A DNA stretch of 64,000 bases, from assembly GCA_046351095.1 (NCBI GenBank), contig JAXLZC010000001.1:2852001-2916000 (forward strand). The letters are read 5' to 3'. The notes under the pieces are model-generated. The model did no database searches, had not been told where the DNA came from, and worked only from the letters and a program-made list of their open reading frames with translations. Shown here piece by piece: positions 1 through 7,857 of the stretch. Position 1 is the stretch's first letter. Every line of letters starts with the position of its first letter. A program made the position numbers and the translations under genes. This DNA is from BQWY01 sp046351095 (GTDB lineage Bacteria; Nitrospirota; Nitrospiria; Nitrospirales; Nitrospiraceae).

Positions 1-895
1 CGTAGATACGTTTCGAGATGACGTCCTTTGCCTGGTCGTACTCTTTCAACGTTTTGAGGAAGCGCGAGGCTTCGCCCTCCGCGCGGGCGAGGCGCGCCTG
101 CGCTTGGCCCTTCGCTTGGTTGATGATCTCGGCAGCCTGCCCCTTTGCGCGCGGGATGATGTCGTTGCGATACCCCTGCGCTTGATTGATGAGGCGCTCG
201 CGATCTTCCTTCGCGCTGGCCACGTCTTTGAACGCCGCCACCACGGCCGCCGGTGGATCGACATCCTGCAGCTGAATTGCCGCGATCTGCACGCCGGCGT
301 TGTACCGATCCAAAATACCTTGCAGCAGCTCCTGCGTATTTTGCTGGATCTGCGCTTTCCCGGTCGTCAGCGCATCGTCGATTTTCGTTTTGCCGATGAC
401 TTCGCGCATCGCCGCTTCCGCCGCTTCGCCCACCGTGTCGTCTACGTCCGCCACTTGGAAGAGGTATTTGCTGGCGTCGCTGATTTTGTATTGCACGATA
501 AATTCGATGGCCAAAATATTTTCGTCGCCCGTCAGCATCAACGCTTCTCGGGGGACCATCACGGATTGGCCGCGCGGGTCCTTACGGAAGCCCACTTCGA
601 GGCGGTGCAGTTTGGCGACTTTCGGATGAAGGACGTTTTCGACGAGCGGCAGTTTCAAATGCGGCCCTGGACCGACCGTGCGGACGACACTGCCGAAACG
701 ACGGACGACGCCCTCTTCGTCCGGTCCGACGATGAAGGCGCTTTGGAGCAGGATCAGGATGACCAACGCGATCAGCGCAAACGTGCCCAACCCGCGTTTC
801 GGCATGAGGTCTTGAAATTGTGCGGAGGCACGACGAAGCGCTTCGTCGACTTGGTCGTCCTTCTTATTCCAGGGATCGTTGGGATTCCAGACCAT
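1..895 (-). CDS. hflK: FtsH protease modulator HflK (5' part, runs off the window)
   Basis: Membrane-anchored SPFH/band-7 protein that with HflC forms the complex that restrains FtsH. The 298 visible residues begin MVWNPNDPW, then an acidic/polar N-terminus, one membrane segment at about residues 37-57, then the band-7 domain (GPDEEGVVRRFG, PREALMLTGDENI) and the start of the Ala/Glu-rich coiled coil. The asparagine/tryptophan-rich opening is typical of HflK rather than HflC. The start at 895 is chosen because it gives the family N-terminus; no strong ribosome site is visible. The 3' end, and presumably hflC, lie beyond base 1. The long plus-strand reading frame opposite is its shadow. Confidence 0.9.
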   Translation of the reverse strand, partial: MVWNPNDPWNKKDDQVDEALRRASAQFQDLMPKRGLGTFALIALVILILLQSAFIVGPDEEGVVRRFGSVVRTVGPGPHLKLPLVENVLHPKVAKLHRLEVGFRKDPRGQSVMVPREALMLTGDENILAIEFIVQYKISDASKYLFQVADVDDTVGEAAEAAMREVIGKTKIDDALTTGKAQIQQNTQELLQGILDRYNAGVQIAAIQLQDVDPPAAVVAAFKDVASAKEDRERLINQAQGYRNDIIPRAKGQAAEIINQAKGQAQARLARAEGEASRFLKTLKEYDQAKDVISKRIY

Positions 896-1034
896 GCGGC
901 CTACGACGGAGATCGGATGGAGCGCGTGAGAAATTCAGCCTAGCAGGTTTACCCAGGCAGCACAAGGACGAGGTCTGCGTGCCGGGATATAAAGATCATC
1001 CGTGTGCGGATTCGTGAGAAGACGGCTCTTGACT

Positions 1035-1052
1035 CATCAAAAAAAATTGATG
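1035..1052. promoter_or_regulatory. Probable ArsR operator 1
   Basis: CATCAA-AAAAAA-TTGATG, a perfect 6-bp dyad with a 6-base spacer ending 12 bases before the arsR start codon. The same core, ATCAA-N6-TTGAT, recurs at 1411-1428. ArsR/SmtB repressors bind such dyads, so autoregulation by arsenite-sensitive ArsR is the natural reading; binding itself is inferred. Confidence 0.6.
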
Positions 1053-1064
1053 TAGGGTGACGGT

Positions 1065-1385
1065 ATGAAGCAGGCCATCCAGATTGATGCCGAACGTGCA
1101 GCCGAACTCTTCCATGCGCTGGCCGACCCGACGCGCATCGACATCCTCAACGAGTTGAGCGGCGGCGAGCGGTGTGTGTGTGAGCTCACCGAGTCGATGG
1201 ATGCCGCGCAATCGCGCCTCTCGTTTCACTTAAAAGTCCTGAAGGACGCCGGGGTGATCGTCGATCGGCGCGAGGGGCGGTGGATGTATTACCGGATTGC
1301 GGCGCCCGCGGTCGAGGAATTGGATGCGATCATCGAATCGTTCCGCGCGATGCAGCGGACACGCGGCGGACGCGGCTGCTGCTGA
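1065..1385 (+). CDS. arsR: ArsR/SmtB-family metalloregulator
   Basis: Winged-helix repressor of 106 residues, the usual ArsR size. The recognition region holds ERCVCELTESM followed by SRLSFHLKVLKDAG, so the CxC of the classic alpha-3 As(III) site (ELCVCDL in E. coli ArsR) is present. The C-terminus ends GRGCC, giving a further cysteine pair that could take part in metal binding. First gene of the arsR-arsM-acr3-arsC operon and probably controls it through the dyads at 1035-1052 and 1411-1428. Arsenite specificity is inferred from the cysteines and the neighbours. Confidence 0.93.
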   Translation: MKQAIQIDAERAAELFHALADPTRIDILNELSGGERCVCELTESMDAAQSRLSFHLKVLKDAGVIVDRREGRWMYYRIAAPAVEELDAIIESFRAMQRTRGGRGCC

Positions 1386-1410
1386 ACGGCTGATTTTTTT
1401 GTGGGCAATA

Positions 1411-1428
1411 GATCAAGAATTATTGATC
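1411..1428. promoter_or_regulatory. Probable ArsR operator 2, upstream of arsM
   Basis: GATCAA-GAATTA-TTGATC, a perfect 6-bp dyad with the same ATCAA-N6-TTGAT core and spacing as operator 1. It sits in the 80-base gap between arsR and arsM, 38 bases before the arsM start. This suggests a second ArsR-controlled promoter for the detoxification genes, or cooperative repression with operator 1. Confidence 0.55.
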
Positions 1429-1465
1429 GACGATGTGTGACGGCGATTAAACAAGGAGGGACATC

Positions 1466-2320
1466 ATGGAATCGAGCGACATTAAACAATTTGTCCGGGA
1501 GAAATACGGCGAGGCGGCGAAGCGTGCGACTTCCGGCGGCAGTTCCTGTTGCGGCGCTGCGCCTGCGCTGGGCAACGTCGATCCCATCACCATGAATTTG
1601 TATTCTGACGGCGAAGCGGCCGCGCTTCCGGCGGATGCGGTGGCGGCGTCGTTGGGCTGCGGCAATCCGACGGCACTAGCCGAATTGAAGCCGGGCGAAA
1701 CCGTGTTGGACCTCGGCTCGGGCGGCGGCATCGACGTGTTGTTATCCGCGCGCCGGGTGGGGCCGACGGGCAAAGCCTACGGGCTCGACATGACGGATGA
1801 AATGTTGGCGTTGGCTCGCAAGAATCAGCAGGCGGCGGGCCTAACCAACGTCGAATTTCTGAAGGGCGAGATTGAGCAGATTCCGTTGCCCAATGCATCG
1901 GTCGATGTCGTGATTTCCAACTGCGTGGTGAATCTCTCGGGCGACAAGCCCGCCGTGATCCGCGAGATCTTTCGTGTGCTGAAGCCGGGTGGGCGTGTGG
2001 CCGTGTCGGATGTGGTGGTGAACGGCGAAGTGCCGCCGGCCATTCGTCGCAGTATGGAGCTGTGGGCGGGGTGCGTCGCAGGCGCGCTCGACAAGGCGCA
2101 GTTTCAGGCGCTCCTTGAGCAGGCCGGATTCGACGCGGTCGACATCGAGCCGACGCGTATCTATACGGCGAAGGATGTGGAAGCGTTTATGGAAGGCACC
2201 GAGCTTGCCGGCACAGCAACGCATGTCGCCGCGCAAGTGGAGGGGAAAATCATGAGCGCGTTTGTGCGCGCCACAAAACCGGCGCTGGTCGAGCAATCCT
2301 GTTGCGGCGGTTGTTGCTGA
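1466..2320 (+). CDS. arsM: Arsenite S-adenosylmethionine methyltransferase
   Basis: Cytoplasmic enzyme methylating As(III) to mono-, di- and trimethyl species with SAM. The 284-residue protein has the SAM motif LDLGSGGGID at residues 81-90 and three family cysteines in context: C65 (GCGNP), C153 (SNCVVNLSGDK) and C203 (AGCVAGAL), matching the As-binding trio of ArsM enzymes. A cysteine pair near the N-terminus (SSCCG) and a C-terminal QSCCGGCC tail are also typical. The start follows a strong AAGGAGG. It is followed by acr3 with a one-base gap, so translation is coupled. Confidence 0.95.
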   Translation: MESSDIKQFVREKYGEAAKRATSGGSSCCGAAPALGNVDPITMNLYSDGEAAALPADAVAASLGCGNPTALAELKPGETVLDLGSGGGIDVLLSARRVGPTGKAYGLDMTDEMLALARKNQQAAGLTNVEFLKGEIEQIPLPNASVDVVISNCVVNLSGDKPAVIREIFRVLKPGGRVAVSDVVVNGEVPPAIRRSMELWAGCVAGALDKAQFQALLEQAGFDAVDIEPTRIYTAKDVEAFMEGTELAGTATHVAAQVEGKIMSAFVRATKPALVEQSCCGGCC

Positions 2321-2321
2321 C

Positions 2322-3440
2322 ATGGAACTGGCGCAACCACCATCGATCCTTGCTGCCGGTGCCGCCGCGCCTCCGACCGAGAAGCGGCTGAACCTGTTCG
2401 AGCGCTATCTGTCGCTGTGGGTGGCCTTGTGTATGGTCGTCGGTGTGCTGTTGGGGCGAAGCGTGCCGAGCGTGATTCAGTGGTTGCGTGACGCGGAGTT
2501 CGGGCAGGGCAGTCACATCAACCTGCCCATCGCGATCCTCATTTGGTTGATGATCGTGCCGATGATGATGAAGGTGGAGTTCGCCGCCATCACACGTGTC
2601 GGCGAGCGACCGGCCGGGCTTGCCGTGACGTTGTTCGTGAATTGGGTGGTGAAGCCGTTTTCGATGGCATTCCTCGCGTGGCTCTTTTTCCGCTACTTCT
2701 TCGCCGGATGGATCGGCGCGGCGGAAGCGGATCAGTACATCGCCGGTGCGATCATTCTGGCGGCGGCGCCCTGTACCGCGATGGTGTTTGTGTGGAGTTA
2801 TCTCACCGACGGCGACCCCGCCTACACGCTCGTCCAAGTGTCGGTGAACGATCTCATCATGCTCGTGTTGTTTGCGCCGTTGGTGGGGCTCTTGGTGAGC
2901 GGCGCGTCCGCGCTCACGATTCCGCTGGCCGTGCTCGTGTATTCCGTGCTCGCGTTTATCGTCATTCCGCTGGCGATGGGCGTCGTGCTGCGCCGTTGGC
3001 TGATCCAGCGGCACGGTCGGACCTGGTTCGAAGACGTGTGCCTGCCGCGCTTTGCTCCCGTGACCATCGGCGCGTTGCTGCTGACGCTCGTGCTGATCTT
3101 CGCCTTTCAGGCGGACAATCTCTTGGGTAAACCCGGGCATGTTGTGCTGATCGCCATTCCAATTTTGCTGCAAGTGTATCTGAACGCAGGGTTGGCGTAT
3201 GGCCTCATGTGGTGGCTACAGGTGCCGCATGCCGTCGCGGCGCCCGGCGCGCTGATCGGTGCCAGTAACTTTTTCGAGCTGGCCGTGGCGACTGCGATCG
3301 CTTTGTTTGGCGCCGATTCCGGCGCGGCGCTCGCGACCGTGGTCGGGGTGCTGGTGGAAGTGCCGGTGATGTTGTCTGTGTGCCACGTGTGCAATCGCAC
3401 GCGTGAGTGGTTCCCGGTGCAGGAAATTGCACGCGCATGA
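2322..3440 (+). CDS. acr3: ACR3-type arsenite efflux permease
   Basis: Inner-membrane As(III) exporter of the bile/arsenite/riboflavin transporter superfamily, 372 residues with about ten membrane segments. Signature segments are LPIAILIWLMIVPMMMKVEF and APCTAMVFVWS, the latter containing the conserved cysteine needed for transport in ACR3 proteins. The ATG at 2322, directly after the arsM stop, is preferred over an in-frame ATG at 2262 inside arsM. The gene overlaps arsC by four bases (ATGA). With ArsC it completes the arsenate reduction and arsenite expulsion route. Confidence 0.93.
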   Translation: MELAQPPSILAAGAAAPPTEKRLNLFERYLSLWVALCMVVGVLLGRSVPSVIQWLRDAEFGQGSHINLPIAILIWLMIVPMMMKVEFAAITRVGERPAGLAVTLFVNWVVKPFSMAFLAWLFFRYFFAGWIGAAEADQYIAGAIILAAAPCTAMVFVWSYLTDGDPAYTLVQVSVNDLIMLVLFAPLVGLLVSGASALTIPLAVLVYSVLAFIVIPLAMGVVLRRWLIQRHGRTWFEDVCLPRFAPVTIGALLLTLVLIFAFQADNLLGKPGHVVLIAIPILLQVYLNAGLAYGLMWWLQVPHAVAAPGALIGASNFFELAVATAIALFGADSGAALATVVGVLVEVPVMLSVCHVCNRTREWFPVQEIARA

Positions 3441-3865
3441 GTACGTCGACAAAACCGAGTGTCTTATTTCTCTGTACGGGGAATTCCGCAAGGAGCCAAA
3501 TGGCCGAAGGCTGGTTGCGCCACCTGGCCGGCGAACGGTTCGACGTCTTCAGCGCCGGGACCCAGCCCGTGGGACTGAATCCGGGATCCGTCGAGGCGAT
3601 GCGCGAATGCGGCATCGATGTCTCGCAGCATCGTTCCAAACACGTCGATGAATTCGCTGGGCAAACCATGACCTATGTCGTGACGGTCTGCGATCGTGCG
3701 AAAGAAACGTGCCCGATCTGGCCTGGGCGTACGACGGTGATCCATTGGAGCTTCGACGATCCGGCCGGTGTGGCCGATGCCGAAGCGCGACGCGCGTCGT
3801 TCCGCCGCGTGCGAGACGAAATTCGCAGGAAGATCGAAGGGTGGTTGCAGTCCGTCGCTGGTTGA
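3437..3865 (+). CDS. arsC: Arsenate reductase, thioredoxin-type (low-MW phosphatase fold)
   Basis: Reduces arsenate to arsenite for export by ACR3. The 142-residue protein has the P-loop CTGNSAR (C13 to R19, CX5R) and the redox pair C85/C92 in CDRAKETCPIWPG, the three-cysteine relay of thioredoxin-coupled ArsC. It starts at the ATG overlapping the acr3 stop codon; an upstream in-frame ATG at 3407 lies inside acr3 and would add ten residues not typical of the family. Last gene of the ars operon. Confidence 0.92.
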   Translation: MSTSTKPSVLFLCTGNSARSQMAEGWLRHLAGERFDVFSAGTQPVGLNPGSVEAMRECGIDVSQHRSKHVDEFAGQTMTYVVTVCDRAKETCPIWPGRTTVIHWSFDDPAGVADAEARRASFRRVRDEIRRKIEGWLQSVAG

Positions 3866-3918
3866 GCGAGAGAAGTCAGCCGGGGTACGTGGTCCGGTCC
3901 GTTTCTGTGTGCGTAGCG

Positions 3919-4341
3919 TTATTTCTTCCGGGCGGTTGTACGACGTGTTGGACCAGAAGCGGGGGATGCGCGTCTGCTCGGCCGCTTCGACGTGGGTTTT
4001 GAAGTACGGCGTGTAGCTGCCGCCTCCTTCGCCGCAGCACAGGCGGCTTCCGCCCAACTCAGCAGCAGATCCTGTTGTTCGAGAATGTCGACAGGTACCT
4101 CGTAAAACGAACGCAACGTTTGCGTTGGACTCGGCCGGAACGGCTTCATGCCTTGGGCGACATATGTCGCACGCGTGTCGTCGGATACTTTGAAGTAGAG
4201 TCGGCCTTTGTGCACGATGCCGATGAAGCGATCGCGCACGTAGAGCCCGTGCCCGCCGAACATTCGTCGGCAGAGTAACCCGCGAAGATCCGCCAGTTGA
4301 TCCGACACAAACTCCGCAAAGGCGTCTCGTGCCGTCGTCAT
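3919..4341 (-). CDS. TfoX/Sxy N-terminal domain protein
   Basis: 140 residues. The first ~105 match the TfoX N-terminal domain: LRGLLCRRMFGGHGLYVRD, then GRLYFKVSDDTRATYVAQGM and FYEVPVDILEQQDLLLSWAEAA. The remaining ~35 residues are a Lys/Arg/Ser/Thr/Pro-rich tail. There is no TfoX C-terminal domain, so this is the stand-alone form found in many non-competent bacteria; its role is unknown, and a link to competence should not be assumed. It is transcribed toward the ars operon and lies just downstream of the methyltransferase gene, with 10 bases between them. Confidence 0.85.
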   Translation of the reverse strand: MTTARDAFAEFVSDQLADLRGLLCRRMFGGHGLYVRDRFIGIVHKGRLYFKVSDDTRATYVAQGMKPFRPSPTQTLRSFYEVPVDILEQQDLLLSWAEAACAAAKEAAATRRTSKPTSKRPSRRASPASGPTRRTTARKK

Positions 4342-4351
4342 CGTACGTCCC

Positions 4352-5209
4352 TTACCGTGGTTTCCGCGCTGCTACCATACGGACTGCAATCGGGAACGTC
4401 ACGCGGCCCTCGCGGAGAAACGGCGTAGTCGCTTGTTTGATACGCTGCTGCACATCCGTAGATTGTGCGGGCGTCAACCCGGCGATCAACTTTTGGATCG
4501 GCGCGGCGAGCTCCATGATGCTTGCGAGATATTCGTCCGGCGACGCATAGGACCACTCCGCAAAAAATTCCTGCTCGGTCGCGTCCGCGAGTCCCGCTTG
4601 CTGCAGCATGCCGACGAGATCGCCGGGCTTGGCGAGACGAAAGATGCCGGGGGCGGAGGGATCCGGCGCAGGAACCTCGACCACCTGCTTCAACGCCCCC
4701 ATCGCCAAACCGAGCGACGGATTTTTATCCGGCGCCGACCACACTGCCGCCGCGAGCCACGCACCTTGTTTCAAGACACGCGCGATCTCCGCTACCGCCT
4801 TCGGAATGTCCGGCAAAAACATGAGACAGAACCGACTGATGACCGCATCGACCGAGGCGGTCTCGAACGACAGCGCAGTCACATCGCCGGTGTGAAATGT
4901 GGCATTGGAAAGGCCAAGCTTCGTGGCTTTGCGACGCGCCACGTCCAACATCTGTGAGGCCAGGTCGATCCCTGTGACGGAGCCCGTCTGACCGACGACC
5001 TGTGCTGCGAGCAGCGCCGGATATCCTGTGCCCGAACCGAGATCCACCACACGCATCCCCGCGCGCACACGTGCGTCGCCGACGAGGCGATGGTTCAAGC
5101 ACGCCATCTGTTGATCGAAAAACGGATCCCACTTTTCCCACCCGCTCGCGACCCGATTCCAATCCTGCCGCTGCGTCTCGATCACTTGCTCCGGCGTCGG
5201 CTGAGGCAT
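4352..5209 (-). CDS. Class I SAM-dependent methyltransferase (UbiE/COQ5-like)
   Basis: 285 residues with SAM motif VVDLGSGTGYPALLA at about 55-68, the acidic loop GIDLASQMLDVAR, and DAVISRFCLMFLPD as motif II, followed by LKQGAWLAAAVW. The fold is the UbiE/methyltransf_11 type; the substrate cannot be told from sequence. The first 20 residues, from MPQPTPEQVI, recur in a decayed copy near 7148. The start is supported by the conserved position in that copy, although no strong ribosome site is seen. Confidence 0.83.
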   Translation of the reverse strand: MPQPTPEQVIETQRQDWNRVASGWEKWDPFFDQQMACLNHRLVGDARVRAGMRVVDLGSGTGYPALLAAQVVGQTGSVTGIDLASQMLDVARRKATKLGLSNATFHTGDVTALSFETASVDAVISRFCLMFLPDIPKAVAEIARVLKQGAWLAAAVWSAPDKNPSLGLAMGALKQVVEVPAPDPSAPGIFRLAKPGDLVGMLQQAGLADATEQEFFAEWSYASPDEYLASIMELAAPIQKLIAGLTPAQSTDVQQRIKQATTPFLREGRVTFPIAVRMVAARKPR

Positions 5210-5440
5210 CGTATGTCCTTTCTGCGTGGCGGTGGTTCAGTGCGTGTCGCCCCACGATACGAAAGCTCGTCCGCTCGATCAAGTGGTGCTTGTAGGGGAC
5301 GCAACCCATGGGACGTTGTTCATCTGGATTTTTGACAGGCCATTTAGGCCGGTGTACTGTATGTGTAGCGCTTACACATGGAGGGGATGATGCCGACGAA
5401 TCTTGCCATTGACGATGCGTTGCTTGAGCGCGCTCGGCGA
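5147..5440. repeat. Direct repeat, copy 1 (methyltransferase start, intergenic, vapB start)
   Basis: This stretch, covering the first codons of the methyltransferase, the promoter gap and the first codons of vapB, recurs at 7084-7373. The first ~140 bases are nearly identical by eye (for example CCCGATTCCAATCCTGCCGC in both), the middle is more diverged, and the vapB end is again close. Copy 1 is functional: both bordering genes are intact. Confidence 0.75.
5361..5379. promoter_or_regulatory. Palindrome before vapB, likely VapBC operator
   Basis: ATGTGTA-GCGCT-TACACAT, a perfect 7-bp dyad ending 10 bases before the vapB start chosen here. VapB/VapBC complexes bind palindromes overlapping their own promoter, so this is the likely autoregulatory site. 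In the decayed copy at about 7294-7317 the left arm is recognisable but the symmetry is lost. Confidence 0.5.
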
Positions 5441-5602
5441 ATTGGGAAGTTGTCCACCAAAAAGGAAACGGTGACGCAAGCGTTGCTTGAGTTTATACAG
5501 CGGAGACGACAGCGCGATATCCTCAAGTCGCTCGGGACTTTTCAGTTCAGAAAAGGCTGGGACCATAAGAAAGAGCGGCGTGATCGTGAATCTCGTCGTT
5601 GA
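5390..5602 (+). CDS. vapB: VapB-type antitoxin
   Basis: About 70 residues beginning MPTNLAIDDALLERARR, a ribbon-helix-helix style N-terminus of the VapB/DUF2191 type, then TKKETVTQALLEFIQRRRQ and a charged C-terminal tail that would wrap the toxin. Three ATGs are available (5378, 5387, 5390). The last is chosen because the family protein begins at MPTN and GGAGG lies five bases upstream; the first falls within the palindrome. It overlaps the vapC start, the usual coupling for toxin-antitoxin pairs. Confidence 0.8.
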   Translation: MPTNLAIDDALLERARRIGKLSTKKETVTQALLEFIQRRRQRDILKSLGTFQFRKGWDHKKERRDRESRR

Positions 5603-5993
5603 TACCTCGGTCTGGTCACTAGTGCTGAGGAGACCCCATGTGGATGAGACCGATCCACATGTACGCGCGTTTCGCTGGTATGTCGGCGCGGGGCATAGTG
5701 TCTTTCTGCTGGGAAATATTCTGCAGGAATTGCTCGATGGCCTCAGGTCTTCGAAACAATGCGATCGGTTGTTGGCTGTACTTGAGCCATTCCCGATGCT
5801 CGACCTGGATAGGGGAGTGTATGTGGCCGCTGCACGGCTGCGGTCGGTTTGTCGCGCCCGCGGTGTGAATGCCGGCCCCATCGACTTTCTTATCGCTGCG
5901 GCCTGCTGCCAGTATGGGTTTCCGTTGTTGACTGCCGACAAGGATTTTAGCCGAATTGCACTGCATTGCGACCTGGTCACGCTGCCGCGATGA
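5586..5993 (+). CDS. vapC: VapC-type PIN-domain toxin
   Basis: PIN-domain ribonuclease of 135 residues, neutralised by the VapB encoded just upstream. The four acidic positions of PIN nucleases are visible: D in NLVVDTSVW, E in NILQELLDGL, D in GPIDFLIAAA and D in TADKDFSRI. A GTG start at 5586 gives the normal short N-terminus; a GTG two codons upstream (5580) is an alternative. Either start lies inside vapB, in a different frame. Target RNA is unknown. Confidence 0.87.
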   Translation: MNLVVDTSVWSLVLRRPHVDETDPHVRAFRWYVGAGHSVFLLGNILQELLDGLRSSKQCDRLLAVLEPFPMLDLDRGVYVAAARLRSVCRARGVNAGPIDFLIAAACCQYGFPLLTADKDFSRIALHCDLVTLPR

Positions 5994-6022
5994 GTACCCA
6001 TCAGTACCGGGGACGGAGAGAG

Positions 6023-6973
6023 ATGAAACAGTGCGGGCGTATCGCACTTCTTGCGCTAGCGATAGCGGGCGGCGCGCTACTAGGCGCCCGCGCCTTCGCT
6101 GGCGATGCGGAGGGTCCGTTCCATCCTGTGGTGCCGGTTCCTTCCGCTCGTGCAAGCGCCGGCGGAGCGGGATCGCCGGCGGAGTTGCGCATCGGGCAAG
6201 GGCAGGCCTTTTCATACGCGTTGCCGCAAGGATGGCGGGTCGGTGAAGATGGCCAATTTGCACTGTCGCTCATCGCGCCCGATCACAAGGCGCTGACCGT
6301 GATGGTGGGCAACGCGGGCGTGCCGCTCAATTATCCGCCGGGGCAATATGCCTACGAAAAACTCATGGCCATGCGAATACAAGGCCTGCAACTGACGCGT
6401 CCTCGAGCGGCGCGGCCTGTTACGGGATTTGCGCAGGCCGTCGAGTTCGATGTGACCTATATTTCACAAGGTGTTCCCTGCCAGGGCATCGCGAAGGTGT
6501 CGATGAATCCCGCCTACGATTCGGCGGTGATGGCGATGACGGCGGCACTCTCAACGGCGGACCAATGGCCAGCATACAGCGCGTGGTTGCCGCAAGTTGC
6601 GGAACAGGTGTCGGCCACGAACGGCGGGGCATTCGGTATGAGCGGGCTGATGCAACAAAATCTGCGGAACTCGACCGCGTTCGCCGAATCGGCGCGGGCC
6701 TATCGCCAATGGTCACAGCGAAATTGGCAAGGTGTCACGGACCAGCGGCAAGCGAGCCAGGACCGAAACACCCAGGCGTTTCGCGAGAATCTTGGCGCGG
6801 TGCAGTCCTATGCCAACCCATTCGGGACAGGCCAGCCGATCGAACTGCCAACCACCTATAAATACTATTGGATAAACCAGCAGGACCAGCTTGTTGGCAC
6901 CGACGATCCCAGTGCAAATCCCAATGTGGGCTCTACCCATGAATGGCGCAAGCTCGAACGGACAGCACGATAG
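6023..6973 (+). CDS. Exported protein of unknown function
   Basis: 316 residues with a clear signal peptide: KQCGR, then a hydrophobic stretch (IALLALAIAGGALLGA) and a probable cut after AFA. The mature part has a region around FSYALPQGWRVGEDGQFALSL, with a mixed alpha/beta look of lipid- or peptide-handling periplasmic proteins. A Gln/Asn-rich helical middle follows, and the C-terminal part is Tyr/Trp/Asn-rich (YKYYWINQQDQLVG). I do not recognise the family. GGAGAGAG before 6023 supports this start over an in-frame ATG at 5966. The gene lies between the two copies of the 5147/7084 repeat. Confidence 0.72.
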   Translation: MKQCGRIALLALAIAGGALLGARAFAGDAEGPFHPVVPVPSARASAGGAGSPAELRIGQGQAFSYALPQGWRVGEDGQFALSLIAPDHKALTVMVGNAGVPLNYPPGQYAYEKLMAMRIQGLQLTRPRAARPVTGFAQAVEFDVTYISQGVPCQGIAKVSMNPAYDSAVMAMTAALSTADQWPAYSAWLPQVAEQVSATNGGAFGMSGLMQQNLRNSTAFAESARAYRQWSQRNWQGVTDQRQASQDRNTQAFRENLGAVQSYANPFGTGQPIELPTTYKYYWINQQDQLVGTDDPSANPNVGSTHEWRKLERTAR

Positions 6974-7083
6974 GAGACCTGCCTTGGAGGAGTCCCGTGA
7001 GTGAGATGTAGATTGGCTCGTGTCGCAATCAGCGAGGCGAGCACTGATGACCCTTGTGAGCGCAATTCCGTTCCCCCCCCCCG

Positions 7084-7373
7084 CTGTGGACCCGATTCCA
7101 ATCCTGCCGCTGCGTCTCGATGACCTGTTCCGGCGTCGGCTGAGGCATCTTGTGTCCTTTCTGCGAGGCGGTGGTTCAGTGCGTGTCTCCTCACGATACG
7201 AAAGCACCGCCCGCTCGACCAAGCTATTATCTGAAGAGGGGCGCGAACGTAGCTGTAGCGTAGGTTGACCGCCTAAGGGACTGAGTGTGCCATATGTGTG
7301 GCAGTAGCTGGAGTGTGCGATGCCGACGGCTCTTACTATTGACGATGTGTTGCTTGAGCGCGCTTGTCGGTAG
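7084..7373. repeat. Direct repeat, copy 2 (decayed)
   Basis: Decayed copy of 5147-5440. On the minus strand from 7148 it encodes the same first 20 residues as the methyltransferase (from MPQPTPEQVI to QDWNRV), then diverges near a run of C bases at about 7073-7081. Its right end carries the start of a second vapB. The methyltransferase body is missing beyond the C run, so a recombination or deletion endpoint lies there. Confidence 0.72.
7320..7373 (+). pseudogene. vapB remnant (17 codons then stop)
   Basis: Reads MPTALTIDDVLLERACR and then TAG. The functional antitoxin at 5390 begins MPTNLAIDDALLERARR, so 13 of 17 residues agree. No toxin remnant follows; the sequence switches to the lipoprotein gene on the other strand. 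Confidence 0.7.
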
Positions 7374-7392
7374 GTGCGAGCTCTACGTCACT

Positions 7393-7815
7393 CTACTCTT
7401 TGACGGGAGCGGCGCAATAGCGCTTGGTGTCTCGCAATTCAATGACCTTTGACAGGTCGCAAGCGACTGTGAGCCGTTCAGGTGCATATCCGACACGTGC
7501 TTCACCTAAGCCCTCATAACGGTTCTCTGCATTAGTGATCGTAACCCTGTATGCATAGAGAGGATCGCCAAGCAGACGGGCGAAGAACGTGAACTCTCGG
7601 ATTGGTTGTGTGCTGAAGCGGCCGTTGCTGTCCGTGACACTCTTCTGCGTGTTCTCTGAAAATTTAGTGGAGACAATGACCTCGGCACTTTCGACCGGGG
7701 CATCATTGTTCGTAACCACGCCCTCGACTGCCGGTGCGTGGTAATGAAAGTGGGGATACGGTATGCAGCTGACCAGTATGCTCGATAGCAGGACTATGCC
7801 AAGGCGGTACGGCAT
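7393..7815 (-). CDS. Small lipoprotein with a carboxypeptidase-regulatory-like (beta-sandwich) fold
   Basis: About 140 residues. The N-terminus MPYRLGIVLLSSILVSC is a lipoprotein signal with the lipobox LVSC. The mature part (VEGVVTNNDAPVESAEVIVS, then TDSNGRFSTQPIREF) is the pattern of CarboxypepD_reg/transthyretin-like domains: a strand, a 'new from old' loop, then DSNGRF. An in-frame start at 7857 would add 14 residues before the signal peptide. The gene and its flanks are clearly lower in GC than their neighbours, suggesting acquired DNA. Confidence 0.66.
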   Translation of the reverse strand: MPYRLGIVLLSSILVSCIPYPHFHYHAPAVEGVVTNNDAPVESAEVIVSTKFSENTQKSVTDSNGRFSTQPIREFTFFARLLGDPLYAYRVTITNAENRYEGLGEARVGYAPERLTVACDLSKVIELRDTKRYCAAPVKE

Positions 7816-7857
7816 TTTACTCGGTGCAACTGTGTATCTAGAAACCGGTTCGCCCAT

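Noticed and set aside
104..943. Long plus-strand reading frame of 279 codons
   Set aside because: It is the antisense shadow of hflK; the minus strand gives a full band-7 protein, the plus strand gives no known domain.
2250..3173. Minus-strand His/Gln-rich reading frame
   Set aside because: Shadow of acr3; hydrophobic codons read backwards give His/Gln/Arg runs.
7073..7081. Run of nine C bases
   Set aside because: Could be a phase-variable tract, but it lies in the decayed repeat with no intact gene to switch.
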